Source: JAIEPW01 sp964406035 (GTDB lineage: Bacteria; Acidobacteriota; Terriglobia; Bryobacterales; Bryobacteraceae). Taken from it: a DNA stretch of 31,341 nt. Below, one piece after another: positions 1 through 7,308 of this stretch (position 1 is the stretch's first letter; the number at the start of each line of letters is the position of its first letter). The translations under genes were made by a program, and so were the position numbers. The stretch covers positions 1 to 31,341 of the forward strand of contig CAYOQB010000051.1 of the NCBI GenBank assembly GCA_964406035.1, read 5' to 3'. Under the pieces are notes generated by a model that was not told where the DNA came from, ran no database searches, and saw only the letters and a list, made by a program, of their open reading frames with translations.

Positions 1-700
1 TGCCGGTGGTGGTGCGGGGCCCGGCGAGTACCCAGTTGTTCGATCCGGGCGCCGGCTCCCGGCCCAGGCGCGCGGGAAACAGGAAGTCCACTTTGTCGGG
101 CTCGCCGGCATCGAGCATCGTCGTCTTCAGCAGGTCGTCCTTCCAGGTGGTGGTCAACTGGCGATACATTTCCAAGCCGGCGAGGATGGTGTCGCGAACG
201 GACCAGGGCCGGGGATCGTAGGCCAGCACCGCGAATTCCATGGGGAGCTTGCCGCGGTTGGTCTCCAGGTAATGATTCACGCCGCGCGCGTAGGCGGCGA
301 GCACGGCGCGATCCTCGTTGGACAGATTGCGCTCATGCATCTCGGCAATGCGCTTCAGCCGCAATCGCCTCGCCTCCTGGTCCACTTCAAGTGCAACCTT
401 GCCGACCACTTCCGATAAATCGCCCGCGGCCAGGCGTCGCAGGGCGTCCATCTGCCACATGCGCTCCTGCGCGGTCAGGAAGCCCTGAACGAAGATGGCG
501 TCCTCCCAGGATGCCGCTTCGATATGCGGCACGCCGATCGCGTCGAAGGCGACCGTGGCCTTCGCCGAAAGGGGCGCGGAGATCGTCCCGGAGGTTTGCG
601 GCAGCGGCCGCCCGGCGAACCACCACACCACTCCGGCGACAACCACCAGCAAAACCGCTATGCTCAGATTGATGATTTTCAGGAAGCGGCTGGAGAACAC
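1..700 (-). CDS. Penicillin acylase family protein (Ntn hydrolase), 3' part outside window
   Basis: The gene runs off the left edge, so about 233 N-terminal residues are seen. A hydrophobic segment near residues 8-25 (IINLSIAVLLVVVAGVVWWF) looks like a signal anchor or uncleaved signal peptide, so the enzyme is probably periplasmic or membrane-tethered. Family hallmarks follow: a GVPHIEA block, QGFLTAQERMWQMDALRR, and GSNNWVLAG at about residues 219-227. In penicillin/cephalosporin/AHL acylases the Ser of this SNNWV motif (codon 41-43, residue about 220) becomes the N-terminal nucleophile of the beta subunit after self-cleavage. Its distance from the start fits a leader plus alpha subunit. 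The start is a GTG at 698-700. It is the first usable start after the in-frame stop and has no good ribosome binding site. Substrate (beta-lactam, acyl-homoserine lactone or other amide) cannot be told. Only 44 bases separate it from the divergent CNNM gene. Confidence 0.88.
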   Translation of the reverse strand, partial: MFSSRFLKIINLSIAVLLVVVAGVVWWFAGRPLPQTSGTISAPLSAKATVAFDAIGVPHIEAASWEDAIFVQGFLTAQERMWQMDALRRLAAGDLSEVVGKVALEVDQEARRLRLKRIAEMHERNLSNEDRAVLAAYARGVNHYLETNRGKLPMEFAVLAYDPRPWSVRDTILAGLEMYRQLTTTWKDDLLKTTMLDAGEPDKVDFLFPARLGREPAPGSNNWVLAGPRTTTG

Positions 701-744
701 GTCAGTAAGATTGTAGCCCAGGCCCTTCGCTTCGCCCCGCGTTC

Positions 745-2064
745 ATGTACCAGGTCATCCTTTTCGTTTTCGTTCTGGCGCTGAATTCGTTCTTCTCGGC
801 GGCGGAAGTGGCGCTGATCTCCACCCGGGAATCGCGGATGCGGTCCCGCGCGGAACAAGGCTCGGCGGGAGCACAGGCGGCGCTGGCTCTGTTGAACAAT
901 CCCGAGCGCCTGTTGAGCGTCACCCAGGTGGGGATCACGCTCGCCAGCCTGGCGCTCGGCTGGGTGGGCGAAAGCACCATGCACGGATGGCTGATGGCCA
1001 TCTTTCATCCCTGGATTACTCCGGAAATCGAGGCCTATTCCCACGCGGCGAGCTTCGCCGTGGCTTTCCTGATCATCACCTTCCTGCATGTCGTCATCGG
1101 CGAAGTGGTGCCGAAGAACATGGCCATCGAGAAAGCTGACGATCTGGCGGTGCTGCTGTCGCCTTCCATGCTGATATTCGCCAAGGCCGCCGCGCCGTTC
1201 GTGATCGCGGTGGAGCGCACGTCCGCGGTGCTGTCACGCTCCATCGGCGTGAAGCACACTCACGGCGGGGGAGGCCATTCGCCCGAGGAACTGATGTTCC
1301 TGGTGCGATCCTCGCGCAAGGAAGGCTTCCTGGAGGGATTCGAGGAAGCAGCCATCCACAAGCTGCTGGAGTTGCGCGACTGGACGGCGCGGGAGATCAT
1401 GACGCCGCGCATCGAGATCGTGTCGGTGCCTATCGACGCGCCGCTGGACGAACTGCTGCGCGTGGCCGTGGAGCACAAATTCTCCCGCCTGCCGATCTAC
1501 GAGAACGCGCAGGAGAACATCATCGGCGTGGTTCACTACAAGGACCTGATGCAAGCCTGGCAGGAACGCAAGCTCGCGGCCGACAGGCGCATCATCGCGC
1601 CGCCCTTCCAGTTGCGCCGCTTCCTGCGCAAGCCCCTGGTGGTGCCGGAGACCAAGCCGCTAAATCAATTGGTGGACGAGTTCCGGCGGAACCACACGCA
1701 CATGGCGACCGTGGTGGATGAGTTCGGCACGGTGGCGGGGCTGGTAACCATGGAAGACGTGCTGGAGCAGGTGTTCGGCGAAATCGGCGATGAACACGAC
1801 GTCCGCCGCGCACTGCCAGCCGCGAACGCGCCGCTGATTGAAGTGGAGGGCGCCACCTCCATTCGCGACCTGTCCACGCAGTACGGGATCGAACTCCCCA
1901 CTGAAGCGGGATTCGAGACGCTGGCGGGATTCCTGCTCTACCGAATCGGCGAAATCCCGGCGAAGGGCAGCACCGTGCAGTATGGCAGCCGCAAATTCAT
2001 CGTCACCCAGATGGAGCGCAACCGCATCACCATGGTCCGCATCGAGACCGAATCAAAAGCGTAG
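745..2064 (+). CDS. CNNM/CorC (TlyC-like) family membrane protein with CBS pair
   Basis: 439 residues. Residues 1-190 form the DUF21/CNNM membrane domain, with FSAAEVALIS at 17-26 and the conserved IGEVVPKNMAIEKAD at 118-132. Residues about 215-345 are a CBS-domain pair (REIMTPRIEIVSV, then VVDEFGTVAGLVTMEDVLEQVFGEI in the second CBS). Residues about 358-435 are the CorC_HlyC C-terminal domain. Length and domain order match the family. Members are linked to Mg2+/Co2+ transport or its regulation. The older name haemolysin C/TlyC should not be taken as evidence of haemolytic activity. The ATG at 745 is the only start after an in-frame stop at 706-708. No Shine-Dalgarno is visible. It is divergent from the penicillin acylase gene and followed 37 bases later by dps. 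Confidence 0.92.
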   Translation: MYQVILFVFVLALNSFFSAAEVALISTRESRMRSRAEQGSAGAQAALALLNNPERLLSVTQVGITLASLALGWVGESTMHGWLMAIFHPWITPEIEAYSHAASFAVAFLIITFLHVVIGEVVPKNMAIEKADDLAVLLSPSMLIFAKAAAPFVIAVERTSAVLSRSIGVKHTHGGGGHSPEELMFLVRSSRKEGFLEGFEEAAIHKLLELRDWTAREIMTPRIEIVSVPIDAPLDELLRVAVEHKFSRLPIYENAQENIIGVVHYKDLMQAWQERKLAADRRIIAPPFQLRRFLRKPLVVPETKPLNQLVDEFRRNHTHMATVVDEFGTVAGLVTMEDVLEQVFGEIGDEHDVRRALPAANAPLIEVEGATSIRDLSTQYGIELPTEAGFETLAGFLLYRIGEIPAKGSTVQYGSRKFIVTQMERNRITMVRIETESKA

Positions 2065-2101
2065 CGCTCGGGGGAAGCCGCTACACTGGAAGCTGAGTCT
2101 G

Positions 2102-2626
2102 ATGGACGAACGCAAGCATCGAATTCGCATGAGCAAAGTGATGACAGGGCATCTGATCCCGGACCTCGGACTGGGCGACGAGGCCCGCTTTCAACTGATT
2201 GGCGTATTGAATCGCGTCGTGGCGGATGAGTACCTTCTCTACACCAAGACGCGCAATTATCACTGGAACGTCACCGGACCGCGCTTCCACGACCTGCATC
2301 TGCTGTTCGAGAAGCAATACGAACAGTTGGATGTGATTATCGACGAAGTCGCGGAGTACGTCCGCGGGCTGGGCGGACCGGCGTTGGGATCCATGGGCGA
2401 ATTCCTGGAGCACAGCAGGCTGGTGGAGGAAGGCGAAGAGATGCCGAACGCGGACACGATGGTGAACCGCCTGCTGGTGGATCATGAAGCCACCATCCGC
2501 AATCTCCGCCGCGACATTGAAGCCGCGAATCAGGCGGGTGAAGCCGGCGCGGCTGACCTGCTGACCGGGTTCCTGGAGAATCACCAGAAGATGGCCTGGA
2601 TGTTGCGCTCCACGGTGGACCGCTGA
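2102..2626 (+). CDS. dps: Dps-family ferritin-like DNA-protection protein
   Basis: 174 residues. Dps proteins form cytoplasmic dodecamers that oxidise and store iron and shield DNA from peroxide. H54 (in NYHWNV), H66, D81 and E85 lie at spacings 12, 15 and 4, exactly those of the Dps inter-subunit ferroxidase ligands, and the segment FEKQYEQLDVIIDEVAEYVR is the classic helix. The ATG at 2102 is chosen because GGAAG (2088-2092) lies 9 bases upstream. A downstream in-frame ATG at 2129 has no such site. The reading frame remains open upstream into the preceding gene, but that part is only an out-of-frame shadow of the CNNM gene. TACACT at 2082-2087 could serve as a -10 element. The following secreted cytochrome gene seems to have its own promoter. 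Confidence 0.93.
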   Translation: MDERKHRIRMSKVMTGHLIPDLGLGDEARFQLIGVLNRVVADEYLLYTKTRNYHWNVTGPRFHDLHLLFEKQYEQLDVIIDEVAEYVRGLGGPALGSMGEFLEHSRLVEEGEEMPNADTMVNRLLVDHEATIRNLRRDIEAANQAGEAGAADLLTGFLENHQKMAWMLRSTVDR

Positions 2627-2649
2627 GTCGGGAACCTGTTTGCTCTCTG

Positions 2650-2658
2650 TGATATAGT
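2650..2658 (+). promoter_or_regulatory. Extended -10 promoter candidate for the cytochrome c gene
   Basis: TGATATAGT fits the TGnTATAAT extended -10 pattern with one mismatch. No clear -35 hexamer lies 16-18 bases upstream, as is usual for extended -10 promoters. The predicted leader is about 70 bases. Motif match only. Confidence 0.4.
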
Positions 2659-2734
2659 TTTCTGCACCTGGCAGCGCAAGTGAAGGCGGCGGTCTCGCCC
2701 TGGGTGCGGGTACTGCATGGAACAGGGAGGACAG

Positions 2735-3157
2735 ATGATTCGTAAGATCGCAGTTTTTATCGCATTGGGATCGCTCGTTCTGACCGCGATGGCGCAGGAC
2801 AAGCCAAAGGTGGAGCGCGTCTCCCCGACCCCGACATCGGCCGCCGACGGCAAGGCGATGTTCAAACAGTATTGCGCGCCATGCCACGGCATGGATGCGA
2901 AGGGTAACGGACCGGCCGCTCAAGCGCTGAAGGCGGCGCCAGCGGACCTGACGCAGCTCTCCGCTCGCAACGGCGGCAAGTTCCCGGAGAACAAGGTATT
3001 CGGATCCATCAAGGGCGAAGTGGGAATGGCCGCGCACGGCTCCAAGGAAATGCCGATCTGGGGCGACGTATTCCGCTCCATGAGCCGCAACGAAGGTGAG
3101 ACGCAACTGCGGATCACCAACCTGACGAACTACGTCCGGTCGCTGCAAGCTAAGTAA
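2735..3157 (+). CDS. Secreted mono-haem cytochrome c
   Basis: 140 residues. An N-terminal signal peptide (MIRKIAVFIALGSLVLTAMA, cleavage likely before QD) sends it to the periplasm. One haem-binding motif, C47-A-P-C50-H51, sits near the N terminus of the mature protein, and M106 in KEMPIWG is the likely distal ligand. The overall pattern (ADGKAMFKQYCAPCHG at the start, LTNYVRSLQAK at the end) is that of a small class I cytochrome c / cytochrome cbb3-type domain acting as an electron carrier. The ATG at 2735 is chosen over an in-frame upstream start at 2717 because GGGAGG lies just before it and because the signal peptide starts there. No oxidase or dehydrogenase partner is adjacent. The next gene is convergent. 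Confidence 0.88.
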   Translation: MIRKIAVFIALGSLVLTAMAQDKPKVERVSPTPTSAADGKAMFKQYCAPCHGMDAKGNGPAAQALKAAPADLTQLSARNGGKFPENKVFGSIKGEVGMAAHGSKEMPIWGDVFRSMSRNEGETQLRITNLTNYVRSLQAK

Positions 3158-3191
3158 ACAGGCGGGAGAACTTCGGGCGGGCCAGGATTGC

Positions 3192-4406
3192 CTAAGCTGG
3201 CAGGTCCTGGCCGATCCGTTCCTCGATGTGCTCGCCGATGGCCAGGCTCGCGGTGGCGCCCGGGCTCGGGGCGTTCACCACGTGCAGGGCGCGTTTTCTC
3301 TGCACGAAGTGGAAATCCTGCAGGAGCGCGCCGTTGCGATCCAAGGCTTGCGCGCGAACGCCCGCGCCCCCAGGCTCCAGATCCTCGGGCTGCACCTGCG
3401 GAACCAGCCGCTGCAGGGACCGGCAGAACAGCTCCTTCGAGAAGCTGCGGCGAAGTTCGTCGAAACACATCCGGGGATACGCGCCCAGGAAACTCCACAA
3501 GCCCGAAAAAGTGAGCGCATCCCATAAGTCAGCGATGCGGACATCGCTTTTGCGATACCCCTCTCGCGAGAACGCGAGCACCGCGTTGGGACCGCACTCC
3601 ACGCCGCCGTGGATCATGCGCGTGTAGTGGACGCCGAGGAACGGGAACTTGGGATCCGGCACGGGATAGATGAGATGGCGGACCAGGTGCTCGCGGGATG
3701 GCTTCAGCTTGTAATATTCGCCGCGAAACGGCACGATCCGCACATCGCGACCGCCGCCGCCAAACGCGGCAACGCGGTCGGAGTGCAGCCCGGCGCAATT
3801 GATGAGGTAACTCGCTTCGTAGTCGCCGGCGGTTGTGACGGCAGTCCACCCTGAGGCGCTTTCCCGTAGCGCCGTGACCTCCGCCCCGGTGACCACCTGC
3901 CCTCCATGCCGCACAATCTCGTCGGCGAGCGTCGCGCACACCATGGGGTAGTCCGCGATCCCCTCCTCCGGCACCCGGATGGCAGCGATTCCGGCGGCAT
4001 GAGGTTCGATCTCACGCAACCGCTCCGGGGTCAGCATCTCCAGGCCCTGCAAACCGTTCTGCCGCCCCCGGTCGAACAGTTCTTGCAGTCGCGGGAGTTC
4101 GTCTTCACGGGTTGCCACCACCACCTTCCCGCAGATCTCGTGACGGATGTGATGGTCCCGGCAGAAAGCGGTCATCTGCCGGATACCGTCCACCGCAAGC
4201 CTGGCCTTCAGCGATCCTGGCTTGTAGTACAACCCGCAGTGCAGCACGCCGGAGTTGTGGCTGGACTGGTGCCGGCCCACGGAGGCTTCTTTCTCGAGAA
4301 CGACAATAGATGCCTTGGGCCGCCGCTGCTGCAGCCGGTAAGCGGTCGCCAGCCCGACGATTCCGCCTCCCACCACGAGAATGCGCTGCCCCGTCATTCT
4401 GTACAT
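3192..4406 (-). CDS. lhgO: FAD-dependent L-2-hydroxyglutarate oxidase
   Basis: 404 residues of the DAO/GlpD flavoprotein fold. The ADP-binding GGGIVGLATAYRLQQ is at residues 13-27. Family-specific blocks follow: GRHQSSHNSGVLHCGLYY at 44-61 and, further on, HGGVECGPNAVLAFSREGY. LhgO oxidises L-2-hydroxyglutarate to 2-oxoglutarate, a metabolite-repair or lysine/glutarate catabolic step, passing electrons to oxygen or to quinones. Length fits the family (about 400). The first ATG (4404-4406) is used. A second ATG three codons later (4395-4397) is equally plausible because neither has a strong Shine-Dalgarno. The promoter region of 23 bases is shared with the divergent operon at 4430. The next gene downstream, the cytochrome gene, is convergent. 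Confidence 0.9.
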   Translation of the reverse strand: MYRMTGQRILVVGGGIVGLATAYRLQQRRPKASIVVLEKEASVGRHQSSHNSGVLHCGLYYKPGSLKARLAVDGIRQMTAFCRDHHIRHEICGKVVVATREDELPRLQELFDRGRQNGLQGLEMLTPERLREIEPHAAGIAAIRVPEEGIADYPMVCATLADEIVRHGGQVVTGAEVTALRESASGWTAVTTAGDYEASYLINCAGLHSDRVAAFGGGGRDVRIVPFRGEYYKLKPSREHLVRHLIYPVPDPKFPFLGVHYTRMIHGGVECGPNAVLAFSREGYRKSDVRIADLWDALTFSGLWSFLGAYPRMCFDELRRSFSKELFCRSLQRLVPQVQPEDLEPGGAGVRAQALDRNGALLQDFHFVQRKRALHVVNAPSPGATASLAIGEHIEERIGQDLPA

Positions 4407-4423
4407 GGTAACCGGACCCGCCT

Positions 4424-4431
4424 GCTATCAT
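4424..4431 (+). promoter_or_regulatory. Extended -10 candidate overlapping the first ATG of the next gene
   Basis: TGCTATCAT (4423-4431) matches the TGnTATAAT extended -10 pattern. It overlaps the ATG at 4430. If real, translation must begin further down, at the in-frame ATG 4442, which lies 10 bases after the hexamer, like several other genes in this window. No -35 is recognisable. Confidence 0.35.
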
Positions 4432-5323
4432 GAGTTCGGCAATGCCTGCACTGCGCTCCCTGATGGCCGGGCTGATCGATTACGCCGGGCTGTTTCCACC
4501 CGCTGGATTGGACATGAAGCGCGCGGTGGAAAGCTACGCGGCGTATCGCGCCGGCGCCGACGCATGGATGCTGGGCCGTTTCGTGCTTCCCATCTCGCGG
4601 CTAGGCGAGTTCGAGGAGCAGTTCGCGCAGGCCTTCGCCGGCGGCGATCCCTGGCCGTTGAGCCTGCTGATTCCGTCGCAGATCGCGGAAGGCATGGACC
4701 GCGCCGCCGCCTTCAATCGCGAGCACCAAGGCCGCGCCGTGATCGACGCGGTGGAGCTGAAGCTGGCGCGCGAGGACGAGATCGCCGAGGCGGCCCGCCA
4801 CATCCCGTTCACTACCAGCGCCTACATCGAGATTCCCGTGGCGGACGACCCGTCCAAGCTCATCGAGCAGATTCGCCAGGCGGGCCTGCGAGCGAAGATC
4901 CGCACCGGCGGCATCACGGAGGACCTGTTCCCGCCGGCCGCGGACATTGCCCGCTTCATCGAGCAGTGCGCCGATTCGCACGTGGCGTTCAAGGCCACCG
5001 CGGGCTTGCATCACCCAGTGCGCTGCCTGCGTCCGCTGACGTACGAGCCGGGCAGCCGTACCGGCTGGATGTTTGGCTTCCTGAACGTTTTTGTGGCCGC
5101 TTGTTTCGCGCATCACGGCGCGCGCGGTGATGATCTGGTGGATCTGCTCGAGGAAAAAGTGCCGGAAAGCTTGCGCTTCGAAGACGGCGCGGTGCGCTGG
5201 CGCAGCCACCGGCTGGATGCGCGGCAGATCGAACGGGCGCGCGAGGATTTCGCGATCGCCTTCGGCTCCTGCTCCTTCGAGGAGCCCGCCGCGGAACTGC
5301 GTGAATTGAATTTTCTGCGATGA
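4430..5323 (+). CDS. Conserved uncharacterised protein coupled to fumarylacetoacetase
   Basis: 297 residues, no signal peptide or membrane segment, so cytoplasmic. I recognise it only as a conserved family of unknown function. Notable conserved-looking blocks are LIDYAGLFPPAGLDM near the N terminus, AKIRTGGITEDLFPP, AFKATAGLHHPVRC and GFLNVFVAACFAHHGA. The alternating strand/helix pattern with a Lys-rich AFKATAGLHHP strand would fit a TIM-barrel-like enzyme, but that is inference. Its stop overlaps the fahA start (ATGA at 5320-5323), so the two are translationally coupled and a role in aromatic amino acid breakdown is likely. ATG 4430 is the longest form. ATG 4442 may be the true start because a -10-like element covers the first one. 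Confidence 0.82.
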   Translation: MSSAMPALRSLMAGLIDYAGLFPPAGLDMKRAVESYAAYRAGADAWMLGRFVLPISRLGEFEEQFAQAFAGGDPWPLSLLIPSQIAEGMDRAAAFNREHQGRAVIDAVELKLAREDEIAEAARHIPFTTSAYIEIPVADDPSKLIEQIRQAGLRAKIRTGGITEDLFPPAADIARFIEQCADSHVAFKATAGLHHPVRCLRPLTYEPGSRTGWMFGFLNVFVAACFAHHGARGDDLVDLLEEKVPESLRFEDGAVRWRSHRLDARQIERAREDFAIAFGSCSFEEPAAELRELNFLR

Positions 5324-6582
5324 CCAACGAAACTCACGATCCGAATCTGACGAGCTGGGTGGAGTCCGCCAACCGCCCGGATTCGGACTTCCCCATACAG
5401 AACCTGCCGTTCGGCGTTTTCCGCCCCGGACAGGGATCGCCGCGTGTCGGGGTGGCGATCGGCGAATCCATCCTGGATGCGGGAGAGTGCGTGCGCCTCG
5501 GGTATCTCGGCGGCACCGCGGCCGAGGCGCTGCAGGACCGCAGCCTCAACGCCTTTCTCCGGCTCGGCCCGGAACATTGGTCGGACGTGCGGCGGCAGCT
5601 CAGCCGCCTGCTCCGCAGCGACTCCAAGGATCGCCTGGCGAACGTGCTGCATGACGCCTCGTCCTGCGAGATGCTACTGCCCGCCGAAATCGGCGACTAC
5701 ACCGATTTCTACTGCTCGGTTTTTCATGCCACCAACGTCGGATCGATGTTCCGCCCCGACAATCCTCTGATGCCCAACTACAAGTACCTGCCGGTGGGTT
5801 ATCACGGTCGCGCGTCCAGCATCGTGGTCAGCGGCACGCCCGTGCGCCGCCCCAGCGGGCAACTCGAGTCCAATGGCGCGGTGACGTTCGAGCCCTCGCG
5901 CCTGCTCGATTATGAGCTCGAGGTCGGCTTCTTCGTCGGACCCGGAAATCAGCTTGGCGAACCGGTTTCGATCTCCGAGGCCGCCGATCATATTTTCGGG
6001 CTGTGCCTGCTGAATGACTGGTCGGCGCGCGACATCCAGCGCTGGGAATATCAGCCCCTGGGTCCGTTCCTGGCCAAGAGCTTCGGAACCTCGATTTCGC
6101 CGTGGATCGTGACCGCCGAAGCCCTGGCGCCGTTCCGCGCGCCCGCGTTTCCGCGCCCGGAGGGCGATCCGCCGCCGCTGCCCTACCTGGATGATGAACG
6201 GGACCAGGCTTCCGGCGGCGTCGACCTGACGCTGGAGGTCTGGCTAAAGACCGCCCGCATGACCGATCCTGTGCGCGTCAGCCAGGGCAACTTCCGGGAT
6301 ATGTACTGGACCATTGCGCAGATGCTCACCCATCACGCATCCAACGGTTGCAATCTGCGTCCCGGCGACCTGATCGGCAGCGGCACGGTTTCCGGCCGCG
6401 AAAAAAGCGAGCGCGGTTGCCTGCTGGAACTCACCTGGCGGGGAGCGGAGACCCTCAATCTCGGGGGCGAACTGCGTAAGTTCCTGGAGGACGGCGACGA
6501 AGTGATTCTGCGCGGCTACTGCCAGCGCGAAGGCGCGCGGCGGATCGGCTTTGGCGAGTGCCGGGGTACAGTCATCGGCTGA
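5320..6582 (+). CDS. fahA: Fumarylacetoacetase
   Basis: 420 residues, the usual length of the family. It hydrolyses 4-fumarylacetoacetate to fumarate and acetoacetate, the last step of tyrosine/homogentisate degradation in the cytoplasm. The fold shows an N-terminal SH3-like domain, then the catalytic domain with DYTDFYCSVFHATNVGSMFRP at 127-146. Metal ligands are visible: D129, E199 and E201 (DYELEVGFF), and D233 (LLNDWSARDIQ). The catalytic H136 and K253 (GPFLAKSFGTS) are also present. These match the positions known from mouse FAH (D126, E199, E201, D233, H133, K253). GSGTVSGREKSERG near 353-366 is the C-terminal signature. The start overlaps the stop of the preceding gene. No other homogentisate pathway gene lies in the window. 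Confidence 0.96.
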   Translation: MTNETHDPNLTSWVESANRPDSDFPIQNLPFGVFRPGQGSPRVGVAIGESILDAGECVRLGYLGGTAAEALQDRSLNAFLRLGPEHWSDVRRQLSRLLRSDSKDRLANVLHDASSCEMLLPAEIGDYTDFYCSVFHATNVGSMFRPDNPLMPNYKYLPVGYHGRASSIVVSGTPVRRPSGQLESNGAVTFEPSRLLDYELEVGFFVGPGNQLGEPVSISEAADHIFGLCLLNDWSARDIQRWEYQPLGPFLAKSFGTSISPWIVTAEALAPFRAPAFPRPEGDPPPLPYLDDERDQASGGVDLTLEVWLKTARMTDPVRVSQGNFRDMYWTIAQMLTHHASNGCNLRPGDLIGSGTVSGREKSERGCLLELTWRGAETLNLGGELRKFLEDGDEVILRGYCQREGARRIGFGECRGTVIG

Positions 6583-6611
6583 GCTGTCCCAACTCCCGGC
6601 TTGTCGTGCTA

Positions 6612-6627
6612 TCCTCTCCTTAGAGGA
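6612..6627. terminator. Short hairpin after fahA, possible weak terminator
   Basis: TCCTCT-CCTT-AGAGGA forms a perfect 6-bp stem with a 4-base loop about 30 bases after the fahA stop, between it and the convergent broken DUF4760 gene. No T-run follows on either strand, so this is at best a weak or factor-dependent terminator. Confidence 0.25.
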
Positions 6628-6666
6628 ACCAGACGTGTCCAAAGACAGCGGAATGATCGGCTAACC

Positions 6667-7250
6667 CTAACGACCCGGCGGGTATGCCTGCCGTCTCTCG
6701 ATCCACCGCCCATAGAGGGCTTGCAGCTCACAGTAGTAGTGCGGCTCGTTATCCACCTTCCGTTCGTGCCGGATCCACTCTTCCAGGTTAGCGTACGTCT
6801 GCCGTACGATCCCGTCAAAGAACTCGAATAACCGATCCTCGTTGGCGTCCCCTTTTGCGGGCTGCGATCGAGACCTCCTCGAAGAAATTCAGGATAGCCA
6901 CTACGCCGGCACGCTTGTCGTCGATCTCCTTCGGAATGGCCTCGGTCCCGCGGCGCATCAGGGTAACAGGATCAAGACGCTTTTCTGTCACCTCACGAAG
7001 TACGAGCCGTACGGTCACCATGTCCGCCCGGTTCCAACGCTCGATCAGACTGTAAGCGTATTGCGATCGCTTTTCGTCAATGCCCTGCAGGTATGTATAG
7101 AGTGCGAAGCAGCCGCCCGCCACCGTCGCAACGAACAGAATCGTGGCTCGATTGCGGTCCGGCGCATTGTGGAAGGCGACCACGAATGCGATCTCCAAGG
7201 CCGCAAAAAAGGCCGATTACGACCCACTTTCTTCGAATTGTGATTTGCAT
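6667..7250 (-). pseudogene. DUF4760-like membrane protein gene with two one-base frameshifts
   Basis: Three overlapping minus-strand frames join into one protein of 193 residues if one base is removed at each of two homopolymers: the T6 run (A6 on the plus strand, 7205-7210) and the A4G4 run (C4T4 on plus, 6849-6856). The 584-base span minus two gives exactly 194 codons. The restored protein starts MQITIRRKW and has two membrane segments (about residues 9-26 and 36-55). It continues with a cytosolic helical part containing SLIERWNRADM and VAILNFFEEVSIAARKGDANEDRLF, and ends YPPGR. This resembles DUF4760 proteins of unknown function. TATAAT lies 12 bases before the ATG. Either the gene is decaying or the assembly has homopolymer errors. 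All other large genes in the window are intact, which favours real decay, but both lesions being homopolymer insertions leaves sequencing error open. Confidence 0.72.
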
Positions 7251-7262
7251 TTCGGAAAGTGA

Positions 7263-7268
7263 ATTATA
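7263..7268 (-). promoter_or_regulatory. -10 element of the broken DUF4760 gene
   Basis: A perfect TATAAT on the minus strand ends 12 bases before the ATG at 7250, so a transcript would have a leader of about 5-6 bases. No convincing -35 hexamer is seen 16-18 bases upstream in this GC-rich stretch. Confidence 0.45.
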
Positions 7269-7308
7269 CCTGCCTGCATAGTGCCGGCGGCCGGCTGACT
7301 TCCCAGGC

